NCBI GenBank assembly: GCA_937146645.1
Contig: CAKZRQ010000037.1
Coordinates: forward strand, 62,001-126,000
DNA length: 64,000 nucleotides
Reading direction: 5' to 3'
From: an uncultured Cyclobacteriaceae bacterium
GTDB taxonomy: Bacteria > Bacteroidota > Bacteroidia > Cytophagales > Cyclobacteriaceae
The position numbers were made by a program, and so were the translations under genes. This document shows, piece by piece, positions 26,477 to 36,307 of the stretch. The notes beneath the pieces are model-generated. The model was not told the origin of the DNA, did no database searches, and was given only the letters and a program-made list of their open reading frames with translations. Each line of letters begins with the position of its first letter. Position 1 is the first letter of the stretch.

Positions 26477-27037
26477 TTATCCAAAATCCTCTTCTTCTGC
26501 TTGAAATGAAAAGGCTGTGGGGTCCAACTCGATCGTATCGTCATTAAACTCTTTGATAAACTGCTTAATGACAGCGTCATCAATCGTTTCTACATTCAAG
26601 GCAGCATCTAATCCCAATCCATAATCATGATGGGTATCTAAATCAACAAATTCCTGCACCTTGACCCTTTCATCCTCTTCAATATCCATGATTATCTCCG
26701 TAATAAACCAGCCAATCTCTTCCTGCTCACTATCAAGGGGAATCATATTCCCGTTTTCATCCTCATCATAAGAGATCCCGTTAAAATCTGGAAATTTCTT
26801 CGCAGCTTCATGCTCTGCTAGTTCATAGACCTCGGAGGAGTGGTGTAGCCTTAAGGTATAAAGAGCCGCATCATAGATGACTTCTTTCCCTTCATACATC
26901 CCGATGAAATAGAAATTAACAAACTCTTCAGAGTTCTCATCATCAGGAATTACCTTATACAAAGAGTTGTCCTTGGCAAGTTCTTCTTTTAGGTCTGAAA
27001 TATTTTTCGGGTCAAATCCCGGATTTTGAGCAAGCAT
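26477..27037 (-). CDS. acidic conserved hypothetical protein
   Basis: A 186-residue, strongly acidic, soluble protein with no signal peptide. It has many Asp/Glu clusters (DEDENGN, IEEDERVKVQ, a final AEEEDFG), an early DLKEELAKDNSLYKVIPDD segment, and a central HHSSEVYELAEHEAAKKFPDF block. I do not recognise a domain. The composition suggests a cytosolic binding protein rather than an enzyme. It is transcribed alone and ends at the strong hairpin that runs into the HDAC-like start codon. Confidence 0.65.
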   Translation of the reverse strand: MLAQNPGFDPKNISDLKEELAKDNSLYKVIPDDENSEEFVNFYFIGMYEGKEVIYDAALYTLRLHHSSEVYELAEHEAAKKFPDFNGISYDEDENGNMIPLDSEQEEIGWFITEIIMDIEEDERVKVQEFVDLDTHHDYGLGLDAALNVETIDDAVIKQFIKEFNDDTIELDPTAFSFQAEEEDFG

Positions 27038-27189
27038 ATTCGTTTCTAATAATCAAAAAAAAAGATTCTTTATTACGTTTTTCTCCGATTTCACCAGAAA
27101 AAGTAAAGTATTTCACTAAAATCAACAAATCTCATGGTCTTTATTGATCATAAATTTTTTTCATGCAACCTATCAACATATTTGATCAT

Positions 27190-27558
27190 CTATTGTTGCG
27201 CGGAGTCCAAGGAGTTTCCAAAAAGTCCATTTAAAATGCTTAGCACCAGGGCAAAAAGAAGAGCCCACCAAAAACCATCGACTGAAAATCCTGGTATTAG
27301 CCAATCACAAGCCAAAATAACCAGTGCATTAATAACTAATAAGAAAAGACCTAGTGTTAGGACAGTAATCGGCAAAGTCAATAATACAAAAAGCGGTTTA
27401 ACTGTAAGGTTTATCAGAATGATAACCGCAGCTAGGATAAATCCAGTCATCACACTATCCAGCTGTATTCCTGGTAGTAGAAATTCTGCAATGGTTACCG
27501 CTATACCTCCAATTAGAATTTTGATCAAATAGGTTTTGGCTTTAGATTCCCTTTCCAT
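27190..27558 (-). CDS. small four-helix membrane protein, holin superfamily IV-like (PF04020)
   Basis: A 122-residue protein with four hydrophobic helices (about 13-30, 38-55, 61-85 and 95-112). It has the family's NLTVKPLFVLLTLPITVLTLG block at roughly 50-70 (quoted here only in part: NLTVKPLF, LPITVLTLG) and the GFSVDGFWWALLFA segment. Members are often labelled phage holin, but most are chromosomal housekeeping-type membrane proteins of unknown role. No phage gene is near. The opposite strand is also open over much of this gene, but the hydrophobic pattern and family match favour this strand. Confidence 0.85.
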   Translation of the reverse strand: MERESKAKTYLIKILIGGIAVTIAEFLLPGIQLDSVMTGFILAAVIILINLTVKPLFVLLTLPITVLTLGLFLLVINALVILACDWLIPGFSVDGFWWALLFALVLSILNGLFGNSLDSAQQ

Positions 27559-27693
27559 ATCTGAAACAACGAAGAAATTCTGAGCTAAACAAACATGAAT
27601 TTATTCATGTTTCTCATCATATCTGACTAGATTATCAAGGCTTTTTTAGGCTAGTGAATTATATTTGTCACCAAATCAATAAAAACGCAATAC

Positions 27694-28443
27694 GTGATTA
27701 TCATTATCTTCTTTTTACTACACTGGTACTTCTCTCTTTTCTGTCAGAGTTTCTTCTTGCACAGATATGCAGCGCACCAGATGTTTGTAATGAATAAATA
27801 TTGGGAGCGATTCTTCTACCTATTTACCTGGTTGTGGCAAGGAAGCTCCTATTTATCACCCAGAGCATATGCGGTTCTTCACAGAATGCACCATGCTTAC
27901 AGTGATACTCCCAAGGATCCACATAGCCCTCATCATACTGAAAATCTCTTTACGATGATGTGGAAGACTAAGAACATTTACAATGAATATTTTTCCTTCA
28001 GACTTAAGCCTGAGGAAAGATTTTCAAAAGATATTCCTGATTGGTACAAGTTTGACAAGTTCGCAGATCAAATGGCCGTGAGGGTTGCTTGGGGTTTGAT
28101 TTATGTGGCTATTTATGTGCTGTGCATTTCTGTATTTGAATTGCCAGGCACGCATTGGTGGATGTATTTCCTTCTTCCTATTCACTTTTTGATGGGTCCT
28201 GTTCATGGAGCTATCGTGAATTGGAGTGGTCATAAGTACGGGTATTCGAATTTCGACAACAACGATAAGTCTAAAAACAGCCTTCTTCTAGATGTGCTTA
28301 TGCTGGGCGAGTTGTTTCAGAACAATCACCATAAACTACCTAACAGACCAAATTTTGCCGTTAAGTGGTACGAATTTGACCCAACTTACCCGATCGTAAA
28401 ACTCTTGCATGCAACCGGAATCATTAAGCTACGGACAGCTTAA
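27694..28443 (+). CDS. fatty-acid (acyl-CoA type) desaturase
   Basis: A 249-residue membrane di-iron desaturase that introduces a double bond into a fatty acyl chain. The three histidine boxes are HRYAAH (23-28), HRMHH (63-67) and NNHHK in the C-terminal third, with long hydrophobic helices between. It starts with GTG at 27694; no upstream in-frame ATG improves it, and a TATATTTG box lies 26 bases ahead. It is somewhat shorter than eukaryotic delta-9 desaturases but typical for this bacterial group. A separate transcription unit with its own terminator. The position of the double bond is not known. Confidence 0.9.
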   Translation: MIIIIFFLLHWYFSLFCQSFFLHRYAAHQMFVMNKYWERFFYLFTWLWQGSSYLSPRAYAVLHRMHHAYSDTPKDPHSPHHTENLFTMMWKTKNIYNEYFSFRLKPEERFSKDIPDWYKFDKFADQMAVRVAWGLIYVAIYVLCISVFELPGTHWWMYFLLPIHFLMGPVHGAIVNWSGHKYGYSNFDNNDKSKNSLLLDVLMLGELFQNNHHKLPNRPNFAVKWYEFDPTYPIVKLLHATGIIKLRTA

Positions 28444-28461
28444 ATGAGCAAAGATATATTG

Positions 28462-28489
28462 AAGCCTCTCATAATGAGAGGCTTTTTTT
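28462..28489 (+). terminator. intrinsic terminator of the desaturase gene
   Basis: AAGCCTCTC / GAGAGGCTT (28462-28484) with an ATAAT loop and a seven-base T-run to 28489. Confidence 0.9.
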
Positions 28490-28595
28490 GTGCCTCGTAG
28501 TTTTGACAAAAATCAATTCTATTTGCCGAATATTTTTGTTTAGAAAAACTAAAGCCATAATTTCCTGCAAAATTTAACTTAACACCTAATAGATT

Positions 28596-28925
28596 ATGAA
28601 ACCATTAACACGCGCCGAGGAGGAGGTGATGCAAATCCTGTGGCAAATGGAAAGGGGCTTCGTTAAAGATATGCTGGAGCACATGCCCAATCCGAAGCCT
28701 GCCTACAACACTGTTTCAACCATCGTAAGAATTCTGGAAAGAAAAGGCTTCGTGAGTCATAAGTCTTATGGCAAGAGCCACGAATACTTCCCAATCGTTT
28801 CTAAGGATGAGTATCGAACATTCATCATTAAAAAGATGCTCGATGGTTACTTCCACAGCTCGTTCAAGAAACTACATGAGTTTTTCAAAAATGACGAAGT
28901 ACTGAATACCAAAGAGTATCAGTAA
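28596..28925 (+). CDS. BlaI/MecI/CopY-family transcriptional repressor
   Basis: A 109-residue winged-helix DNA-binding protein. The N-terminal domain has the family's LTRAEEEVMQILW opening and the recognition segment YNTVSTIVRILERKGFV (about 37-53); the C-terminal third would form the dimer. BlaI repressors are normally inactivated by cleavage by an adjacent BlaR1-type membrane protease. None is next to this gene: the neighbours are a desaturase upstream and a convergent tricorn-like protease. The signal and target are unknown. Confidence 0.92.
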   Translation: MKPLTRAEEEVMQILWQMERGFVKDMLEHMPNPKPAYNTVSTIVRILERKGFVSHKSYGKSHEYFPIVSKDEYRTFIIKKMLDGYFHSSFKKLHEFFKNDEVLNTKEYQ

Positions 28926-28941
28926 AAAAATTAAAGCTTAA

Positions 28942-28977
28942 AAAAGCCCTGAGGATTAATTCTTCAGGGCTTTTACT
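28942..28977. terminator. bidirectional terminator between blaI-like and tricorn-like genes
   Basis: AAAAGCCCTGA / TCAGGGCTTTT (28942-28974), with extra pairing inside the loop and A/T-runs on both sides, between two convergent genes. Confidence 0.88.
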
Positions 28978-28978
28978 T

Positions 28979-31900
28979 TTACTTCACTTCATTTAGCAAA
29001 GCTTCTATCGCCTTATCTAACTGTTGGTCAATTCCCTTATCGATCTGACCTGGCATATTTTTTACCTGAATCTGTGGCTTGGTCTCGTTATTCTCAAGCC
29101 ACTCCCCTGCTTTGTTTTTAGCAGAAACCGGTACTGTACCCCATCTGGAACCATCAGGCAACCCTTCCCATCCAGCGAAGGAACAAGTACCAGGAGTTGG
29201 CATTCCTACCGTAATTCCTATCTCCAGATCAGTGTAGCCACAGGCAAAGCAGTGTCCATCTGAATAATTACCTTCATTGAACATGGCAAGTGTTGGTTTG
29301 GTCCATCTGGCGGTTGGCTCATAGCCTACAGCTCTTTCCTCCGTGGCATAAGTCAAGAATTTCTCACCAGTAAAGAACATAGCCAAATCAGCCACTAGAT
29401 CACCACCTCCATTAAATCGCGTATCAACGATCACAGCATCAGCATCGTGATACTTACCCATCATCTCCTCATACATATTTCGATATGGGCCATCACTCAT
29501 TCCGGGGATGTGAACGTAGCCAAGTTTTCCTCCGGTCTTCTCTTCCACTTCCTTTTGATTCATTTTTACCCATCTGCGATAGAGCAAGCGATTCTCAGCT
29601 CCGAGAGAAATCGGCTTAACGGTCACTTCTGTCCCGTTGTCTAATTCCAATAATGTAAAGTCACCAGCAATCCTGTTGAGCATCTTTGCATAATCTACAT
29701 CTGCTGTGATTGGGTTACCATTGATCTTGGTGATGATCATGCCTTCGGAAATATCCAAATTAGCTTTGTCCAAAGGACCTCCCTCTATCACCTCAGTAAT
29801 CTTTATACCATCACCTTCATATCCATAGTCCCAAAAGATTCCTAAGGCTGCCGTCTGATCAGGCATGCTCACTCTTCGAGAATATCTCGCTCCTGTATGA
29901 GATGCATTCAGCTCACCAAGAAGCTCAGAGATCATTTCTGAAAACTCATAACTATTACCAATATGAGGGAGATACTTTTCATAATCTCCTTTCAGCTGAT
30001 CCCAATCCACACCGTGCATATCTGGGGTGTAGAAAATTCCATCCGTTCTGAGCCAAACATGATCAAACATATATTGGAATTCTGCCGTCTTGTCGTACTG
30101 CATCTCGCCAGAGATTTTGACGGTTTCTCTTTTCATGGACTTGGGGTTGATCTTCGAAATTGACCCACCGTTCACAAGGAAAAGATTCTCTTTCTTCTTG
30201 TCCCAAGCAAGGCTGGCAAAGCCAGCATTTAGCTTTAATTCTTGCTTGGTCTCTCTGGTTCTAAGGTTAGTGCTCCAAAGGTTATACCCTCTTTCAAATG
30301 AAGCCAGGTAGTACAATTTCTCTCCGTCCTTAGATAGAACTGCGTCCGTAAGTCTTGAACTGTGGATCGTCAATCTGGCCTTTCTTTCATCTATCGCATC
30401 CAAATCAAAGGTCAAGTCCTTAACCTTCTCTTTTTCATCATCATCTTTCTTATCCTTATCGTCCTCCTTTTTATCGTCTTTCTTATTTGCCTTCTCAAGC
30501 TCTTTCATCAGCTTAAAGTCCTCTTCAGACAAATTGTATTTATCCCAGGCTTCCTGATCAAAGAACATGGTGTAAACGTCTAATTCACTTCTTCCACTAG
30601 TCGCATAGCTTCTAAGACCATCCCTATTAGAAAACCAAAGCATCTGTTTTCCTTCGTTTACCCAGGTAGGACTCGAATCGGAATAGCCGCTTTGTGTAAG
30701 CTTTTTCATAGGCTGCTCACCAGATGCATCTAGGAGGACCACCTCAGAGTTCACCATCGTAGGTCTGTAGCTCGCCAGTAACCACTTGCTATCCGGGCTC
30801 CAGGTAAAGTACTGATCTCCATCTCTCATATGGAAAAGCTCGTCCGAAGAAAGCAATTGAACCTTAGACTTGCTTTCCAAATCATAGATCATCAGGTTTT
30901 TACGATCTTCGATGTATGCCATCTTTTTGCCATCAGGTGAGATTTTAGGAAGATAGGATTCTCCTTCAATGTCAAGTACTGGTGTCTCCTCGATTAGCGT
31001 GGAAGCAAAAAAGAAAGGCTCTTCATCTCGCTTTATTTCAGCTTTGAAAATTTGCCATCTAGAATCCCGCTCACTCGCGTAATAAATTGACTTTCCGTCA
31101 GGTGCAAATTCAACGAATCTCTCTTGTTCTGGAGATCTTGAAATCTGCTTAGTCATGCTTCCATCTACAGAAGTGACAAAGACTTCTCCTCTTGCGATAA
31201 ATGCTATCTCCTTACCGCTTGGAGCAATTGACATCTCACGAACCCCTCCATTAATTGAAACGAAGCTATCCGTGTTTGCACCATCCTGTCTTCGAATGGT
31301 AACTGCCAGTTTCTGAGGAGATTGACCTTTTTCTAGTGTATAAAGCTCACCATCGTAACTGAAAGCCATTTTCCCTTGATCAGAAATCGAAAGAAATCGA
31401 ACAGGAAAACCCTCAAAACTGGTCAGGGCCTCGGCCTCAGAAGAACCGGAAAGAGATTTAGCGAATACATTAAAATCCCCCTCTTGCTCACTCAGGTAAT
31501 ACATCTCTGACTCATCAGGCGAGAAGACAGGATTTCTGTCCTCCCCGTAAAAATCGGTGAGCATGGTATGGCTGTCATTTGCGGAATCATATATCCAAAT
31601 ATCCCTTGCAACACTGGACTCATGATGTTTTCTCCACTCATTTTCCCCACCTTTCTTATCATGGTAAAGCATCTTCGTTCCATCAGAATTGCTCTGAACA
31701 TATTCTGCAGGGATCGTCCAAATCTGATCTACTCTTCCACCTGTCTTTGGGACAGAGTAAAGTTCAGTCATGGCTCTGGATGGAAATTGTCTATGCTCTG
31801 CCACATCCATCCTTAAAGCTCCAAAAACCACGGATTCATTATCCGCTGTGAAACTGTATGGGGTTTCATTGGTGGAATGGTATGTTAGTCTGGATGCCGG

Positions 31901-32200
31901 ACCACCAAGAGCTTCCATGACAAAAACATCGAAGTTTCCATATCTGTCTGAGGCGAAAGCAAGATGTTTACTATCCTTGCTCCAAACAGGCATGTAATCA
32001 TGTGCCTCATGAAAAGTGAGCTGTTTGGCATCACCACCTCCGCTCGATACGGTGTACAAATCTCCTTTATAGGTAAAGGCAATTTGGGTTCCATCAGGTG
32101 AGATGGAGGAATATCTCATCCATTTTGGGGCATCCTGCCCAAAGCTGAATAGAGTCGACCCTAGCAGCAATGCTAGTATCATTAAGCAATTTTTCTTCAT
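28979..32200 (-). CDS. secreted tricorn-like S41 protease
   Basis: Large exported peptidase of the tricorn type, degrading short peptides. I chose the ATG at 32200 (1,073 residues), which opens a signal peptide (MKKNCLMILALLLGS, ending near SFGQ); the in-frame ATG at 32233 adds a non-signal extension. N-terminal beta-propeller repeats of the PD40 type fill about 25-560. A Lys/Asp-rich linker (KKDDKKEDDKDKKDDDEKEK) follows near 570-595, then a second propeller, a PDZ domain, and the S41 catalytic part. Catalytic residues are S767-H768 (NASHTG), S980 (NYSDG) and E1036 or E1039 (ENNE), so the enzyme looks active. Confidence 0.92.
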   Translation of the reverse strand: MKKNCLMILALLLGSTLFSFGQDAPKWMRYSSISPDGTQIAFTYKGDLYTVSSGGGDAKQLTFHEAHDYMPVWSKDSKHLAFASDRYGNFDVFVMEALGGPASRLTYHSTNETPYSFTADNESVVFGALRMDVAEHRQFPSRAMTELYSVPKTGGRVDQIWTIPAEYVQSNSDGTKMLYHDKKGGENEWRKHHESSVARDIWIYDSANDSHTMLTDFYGEDRNPVFSPDESEMYYLSEQEGDFNVFAKSLSGSSEAEALTSFEGFPVRFLSISDQGKMAFSYDGELYTLEKGQSPQKLAVTIRRQDGANTDSFVSINGGVREMSIAPSGKEIAFIARGEVFVTSVDGSMTKQISRSPEQERFVEFAPDGKSIYYASERDSRWQIFKAEIKRDEEPFFFASTLIEETPVLDIEGESYLPKISPDGKKMAYIEDRKNLMIYDLESKSKVQLLSSDELFHMRDGDQYFTWSPDSKWLLASYRPTMVNSEVVLLDASGEQPMKKLTQSGYSDSSPTWVNEGKQMLWFSNRDGLRSYATSGRSELDVYTMFFDQEAWDKYNLSEEDFKLMKELEKANKKDDKKEDDKDKKDDDEKEKVKDLTFDLDAIDERKARLTIHSSRLTDAVLSKDGEKLYYLASFERGYNLWSTNLRTRETKQELKLNAGFASLAWDKKKENLFLVNGGSISKINPKSMKRETVKISGEMQYDKTAEFQYMFDHVWLRTDGIFYTPDMHGVDWDQLKGDYEKYLPHIGNSYEFSEMISELLGELNASHTGARYSRRVSMPDQTAALGIFWDYGYEGDGIKITEVIEGGPLDKANLDISEGMIITKINGNPITADVDYAKMLNRIAGDFTLLELDNGTEVTVKPISLGAENRLLYRRWVKMNQKEVEEKTGGKLGYVHIPGMSDGPYRNMYEEMMGKYHDADAVIVDTRFNGGGDLVADLAMFFTGEKFLTYATEERAVGYEPTARWTKPTLAMFNEGNYSDGHCFACGYTDLEIGITVGMPTPGTCSFAGWEGLPDGSRWGTVPVSAKNKAGEWLENNETKPQIQVKNMPGQIDKGIDQQLDKAIEALLNEVK

Positions 32201-32369
32201 TGGATTAGCTTTTTCTTTGGGCAAAGAAAACAAAATTTTGCTGTAGCCTACCCTCCTGTTTACACCAATGGAAAGAATAATTTGACCGGATAAATAATCC
32301 CTGGGATTTTGATTTCAAATAGAGAAATACCCAAGCTATATTTGCGCACTGAATAAACCAGTCCAATCG

Positions 32370-33662
32370 ATGAACTCCTTTATTGAAGAATTGAAGTGGA
32401 GAGGAATGCTCCAAGACATGACACCAGGTATTGAAGACCAACTCAAATCAGGGATGACTTCTGCCTATCTCGGCTTTGATCCAACGGCTGATTCTCTACA
32501 TATTGGACATCTGGTTGGGGTAATGACACTTCTTCATTTCCAGAGGGCAGGCCATAGACCGTATGCTTTGGTAGGTGGAGCTACTGGAATGATCGGAGAT
32601 CCTTCCTTTAAATCTGCTGAGAGGAATCTTCTTTCCAAAGAAACTCTGGATCACAATATTGAGTGCATCAAGGAGCAATTAGCCAAGTTTCTTGACTTTT
32701 CGGCGGAGGCCAAAAACAATGCTGTTCTCGTGAATAACTACGACTGGATGTCAAAATTCAGTTTCCTGGATTTCATTCGAGAGGTGGGTAAGCACATCAC
32801 GGTGAATTACATGATGGGCAAAGACAGTGTAAAAAGGAGATTAGAAGATGGAAACGGATTATCTTTTACAGAATTTTCCTACCAACTCATTCAGGGCTAT
32901 GATTTCTACCACCTCTGGAAAAATGAAAATTGCTCGGTTCAGCTCGGCGGATCAGATCAGTGGGGAAACATTGTTACAGGGACCGAGCTCATAAGAAGAA
33001 TGGGAGGCGGCTCTGCCTATGCTCTGACAGTTCCTTTGATCACGAAGGCTGATGGATCTAAGTTTGGTAAGACGGAAAGTGGTTCAGTTTGGCTTGATCC
33101 TGAAAAGACATCTCCTTATGCTTTCTACCAGTTTTGGCTGAACGTGAGCGATGAGGATGCCTCTAAATACATTAGGATTTTTACCACTCTCGATCAGGAA
33201 ACTATTCTTGGACTTGAAGCACAACATGCCGAAGCTCCACACATGAGAATACTGCAAAAGAAAATTGCAGAATCAATTACCAAGATGGTTCATGGCGAGC
33301 AAGAACTTGACATGGCCATCAAAGCTTCTCAGATTCTATTCGGCAAGTCATCGACTGAAGAGCTAGCCTCTCTAGACGAACGAACCTTCCTGCAGGTTTT
33401 TGAAGGAGTGCCACAGGCAAAAATCACGAAATCAGAATTTGAAGCGATCAATACGAATCTGGACCTATTTGGAGAAGTGAGTCAAGGACTAGTCTTTTCC
33501 TCTAAAGGAGAAGCTAGAAAAATGATCCAAGGTGGCGGAGTTAGCATCAACAAGGCAAAAATCAAAAACCCAAACGGCGACTTCGAAGCAAAGCTTTTAC
33601 AGGGAAAATACCTATTAATCCAAAAAGGGAAGAAAAACTATTTCATCCTTGAAATTAGTTAA
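32370..33662 (+). CDS. tyrS: tyrosyl-tRNA synthetase
   Basis: Charges tRNA-Tyr with tyrosine in the cytosol. The 430 residues show the class I signature HIGH at 44-47 (SLHIGH), the tyrosine-pocket [10 protein letters not shown] block, the KMSKS-equivalent KFGKT at 231-235, and a C-terminal S4 RNA-binding domain ([18 protein letters not shown]). The length is normal for the bacterial TyrS1 form. A perfect -7 box TATATTTG lies at 32337-32344, 25 bases before the start. A monocistronic unit, divergent from the tricorn-like gene. Confidence 0.97.
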   Translation: MNSFIEELKWRGMLQDMTPGIEDQLKSGMTSAYLGFDPTADSLHIGHLVGVMTLLHFQRAGHRPYALVGGATGMIGDPSFKSAERNLLSKETLDHNIECIKEQLAKFLDFSAEAKNNAVLVNNYDWMSKFSFLDFIREVGKHITVNYMMGKDSVKRRLEDGNGLSFTEFSYQLIQGYDFYHLWKNENCSVQLGGSDQWGNIVTGTELIRRMGGGSAYALTVPLITKADGSKFGKTESGSVWLDPEKTSPYAFYQFWLNVSDEDASKYIRIFTTLDQETILGLEAQHAEAPHMRILQKKIAESITKMVHGEQELDMAIKASQILFGKSSTEELASLDERTFLQVFEGVPQAKITKSEFEAINTNLDLFGEVSQGLVFSSKGEARKMIQGGGVSINKAKIKNPNGDFEAKLLQGKYLLIQKGKKNYFILEIS

Positions 33663-33793
33663 CCGCTGGTCAAAATTCTTTTAAAAGTCCTCCTCATCCA
33701 GAACGTATTTTGGTTCAAAATCACTACTTTCAGACAGTAATGAGGTTTTTGACTCATATTTAAGTTTTTTCAAAAGAAGTATTTTCTAAGCTT

Positions 33794-34489
33794 ATGCCTT
33801 CAGAAAAAAATAAGGAAAAGGTTATCCTGGACGCTGCTGCACATCTTTTCACCAGCAAAGGATTTCAGGCGACAAGAATGGAAGACGTTGCCAAACAAGC
33901 AGGAATTAGCAAAGGGCTAACCTACTTTTATTTCAAGAACAAAGAGGACTTATATCTGGCTCTGACTCGAAAAGCCTTCGATCAATTCCGTGAAGTATTC
34001 AAAGAAGTGATTCGTAAAAAAGGTAGAACTGGCTTAGATCAGATTTGCGATCTCTTCTCTTCGGTATCTTCTTTTGCCAAGTCCAACCAGGTTTATTTTA
34101 ATTCCATTGTTGACTTTCTGGATCTACTAAAAAAGTATAACAACCCCGAAACCCGTGAAGGAATCCATCCGAGGATTTTAGAGAGTGAGCAATTCCACAA
34201 ACTACTTGAAACACATCACGAACCGGCCAAGCTAGGAATTCGAATGATCAGCCAAGGTATCAAAGATGGAAGTATCAGGCCCGAATTACAGCCAGAGATC
34301 ACGTTCTACACCATTTGGAGCATGATGATCGGATATGAAAAGCTAAGAGGTCCAATCGGTTATGAGGAGAAGGAGATCAAAATAAATGATGAAAACTGGG
34401 AAAACGGCTATCTTAAATTAATCCGAGACATGCTGAAAGGAACTGTACAGGCGAGCAAACCTGTCACTGTCCAAGGAAGCTTGTTTTAG
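33794..34489 (+). CDS. TetR/AcrR-family transcriptional regulator
   Basis: A 231-residue regulator with the usual N-terminal three-helix DNA-binding domain (ILDAAAHLFTSKGF, MEDVAKQAGISKG, LTYFYFKNKEDLY, about 10-60) and a helical C-terminal ligand domain. The effector is unknown. It is transcribed alone between tyrS and a convergent POT peptide transporter, from which it is separated by a bidirectional terminator, so co-transcription with either is unlikely. Control of its own promoter is typical of the family but no clear operator is seen. Confidence 0.92.
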   Translation: MPSEKNKEKVILDAAAHLFTSKGFQATRMEDVAKQAGISKGLTYFYFKNKEDLYLALTRKAFDQFREVFKEVIRKKGRTGLDQICDLFSSVSSFAKSNQVYFNSIVDFLDLLKKYNNPETREGIHPRILESEQFHKLLETHHEPAKLGIRMISQGIKDGSIRPELQPEITFYTIWSMMIGYEKLRGPIGYEEKEIKINDENWENGYLKLIRDMLKGTVQASKPVTVQGSLF

Positions 34490-34493
34490 ACAT

Positions 34494-34534
34494 AAAAAAA
34501 ACCCTGAAGTAAAATTGCTTCAGGGCTTTTTTTT
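34494..34534. terminator. bidirectional terminator between tetR-like and POT genes
   Basis: CCCTGAAG / CTTCAGGG (34502-34525) with an eight-base loop, preceded by an A-run and followed by a T-run to 34534. It serves both convergent genes. Confidence 0.9.
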
Positions 34535-34538
34535 GGTT

Positions 34539-36104
34539 CTAATGGACATCTCCCATCATCTTCCTAATCACGGGTTTGAGCAGGAATAAAAGGACTGCAG
34601 AACCAATTACTGTATAAACGATCAGCATGTATTGATCTGGCATTTCTGCCAAAGCTTCCTCTGTTCCCCCACTTGCTTCGCCAGCAATCAAACCCGCGAT
34701 CAAGTTTCCAAGTGATACGGAAAGGAACCAGATTCCCATCATTTGTCCGGCATAGCCATTTGGAGCCAGTTTGGTCACCAAACTCAATCCTACAGGCGAG
34801 AGGCTTAGCTCACCAAAAGTATGAAGCATGTAGGTAAGGATTAGCCAGAAAGGAGCCGCCAAATCTCCAGAAGCAGCAATCTTCGCTGCGAAGTACATAA
34901 CAAAGAAGCCTATACCCAATAGAAGTAATCCAAAGGTAAATTTCAAAGGGGAGCTTGGTTCCAAATGTCTTCTACCCAGCCACACCCACATTGCACCAAA
35001 GAAAGGTGCAAAAATGATAATGAACATACTATTGATAGACTGGAAATAGCCAGTTGGGATTTCCCATCCAAAAACGGTTCTATCAGTAAATCTCTCTGCG
35101 AAAAGATTTAGAGTACTTCCTGCTTGTTCAAATCCAGACCAGAACATGGCTGAGAAAAGGAATAGTATAGCAATTACTCCTACTTTATTCTTGTCAGACT
35201 TATTCAGACCTCCGAATAGAATAACATAGCCAAGGTATCCGAAAGCTACCGCTGCGATGGTATAACCTGAAGCGCCTGCAATAGCCGTTGCGTCAAATGA
35301 AACGACTCCTGAGAATAGAATTGCAACTACCGCAACAAGAGCAACTCCTATCCAGGTAACCAGAGTCTTAAGCTTTTTCTGGGAAGCAATTTCCTCCTCT
35401 GATACGGCCTCAGGACTTTCTCCATAACCTTCAAGAGATTTCCCCGTGGCTTTATATTGGATCAAACCGAAGACCATTCCAAGACCAGCTAATCCAAAAC
35501 CCAAATGCCAATCGTATTCAGCCAGCGTACTGCATGCAATTGGAGCGATTAATGCGCCTATGTTGATCCCCATGTAGAAAATGGAGAATCCAGCATCCCG
35601 CTTCGAGCTACCAGGCTTGTAAAGCTGACCTACAATCGAACTGATATTTGGCTTTAAAAGTCCAGTTCCTAAAACGATAAGTATCAGTCCAAGGAAAAAA
35701 GAGGTAGTATCTAAAGAGGAAAGCGCTGTTTTAGCTGAATGATCTTCTCCTGACAGAATATTTGCTAATCCGGGCAGGGCCATGGTAAAGTGACCAAGAG
35801 CGATAATAATTCCACCGTACCAAACGGATTTCTTCAAACCGAAAAGTCTGTCTGCTAGCCAACCACCAGGAAGGGCTAAAAGATAAACACCCATGGTATA
35901 GAGGCCATAAATAGCTCCTGAAGTTTTATCGTCAAAACCAAGCCCGCCATCCACGATAGCAGTGGTCATAAATAAAATAAGGAGAGCTCGCATACCATAG
36001 TAGCTGAATCTCTCCCACATTTCGGTGAAGAATAGAGTCATTAGACCTTTTGGGTGACCAAACATGGTAGGCCCGTCAAACTCTAGATTATTCTGATTTT
36101 CCAA
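34539..36104 (-). CDS. proton-dependent di/tripeptide transporter (POT family)
   Basis: Inner-membrane importer of di- and tripeptides driven by protons. The 521 residues carry about 12-14 membrane helices and the POT signature TEMWERFSYYG at 27-37 (the ExxER proton-coupling motif E28, E31, R32). Further landmarks are GADIALADRLFGLK-like loop 2 residues (GGWLADRLFG) and FSIFYMGINIGAL. The length is normal for the bacterial DtpT-like group. It fits with the secreted peptidases in the window as an uptake route for peptides, which is inference. Divergent from pckA across 269 bases. Confidence 0.95.
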   Translation of the reverse strand: MENQNNLEFDGPTMFGHPKGLMTLFFTEMWERFSYYGMRALLILFMTTAIVDGGLGFDDKTSGAIYGLYTMGVYLLALPGGWLADRLFGLKKSVWYGGIIIALGHFTMALPGLANILSGEDHSAKTALSSLDTTSFFLGLILIVLGTGLLKPNISSIVGQLYKPGSSKRDAGFSIFYMGINIGALIAPIACSTLAEYDWHLGFGLAGLGMVFGLIQYKATGKSLEGYGESPEAVSEEEIASQKKLKTLVTWIGVALVAVVAILFSGVVSFDATAIAGASGYTIAAVAFGYLGYVILFGGLNKSDKNKVGVIAILFLFSAMFWSGFEQAGSTLNLFAERFTDRTVFGWEIPTGYFQSINSMFIIIFAPFFGAMWVWLGRRHLEPSSPLKFTFGLLLLGIGFFVMYFAAKIAASGDLAAPFWLILTYMLHTFGELSLSPVGLSLVTKLAPNGYAGQMMGIWFLSVSLGNLIAGLIAGEASGGTEEALAEMPDQYMLIVYTVIGSAVLLFLLKPVIRKMMGDVH

Positions 36105-36269
36105 GGAATTTAATTTTTGGGTAAAGTAAGATTTACAATGATAAGCGATTTTAGAGATTTAGCGAAGAAAATTACAAAATCGGCGTCTATTGCCATTACG
36201 AATTGGTTCAGGTTTTTCCAGAAAAAATCAGAAATATGATAAACGGCATATTTTCTTCTGATTTTTTTA

Positions 36270-36283
36270 CGTAATCGATTACG
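36270..36283. promoter_or_regulatory. palindromic operator candidate upstream of pckA
   Basis: Perfect 14-base palindrome CGTAATCGATTACG with a central CG, the form often bound by LacI-family regulators. It lies 25 bases upstream of the pckA -33 element and 91 bases before the start codon, in the intergenic region shared with the divergent POT gene. Confidence 0.55.
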
Positions 36284-36307
36284 CGCTAAAATAAAGGCGA
36301 TTTTTGG

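Noticed and set aside
27134-27532. A 132-codon plus-strand ORF over the PF04020-type gene.
   Set aside because: It is antisense to a clear four-helix family member, its product is basic and low in complexity, and no family is recognisable.
27190-27558. Possible prophage remnant, because the family is called phage holin.
   Set aside because: No lysin, structural, integrase or attachment sequences are near; this family is commonly chromosomal.
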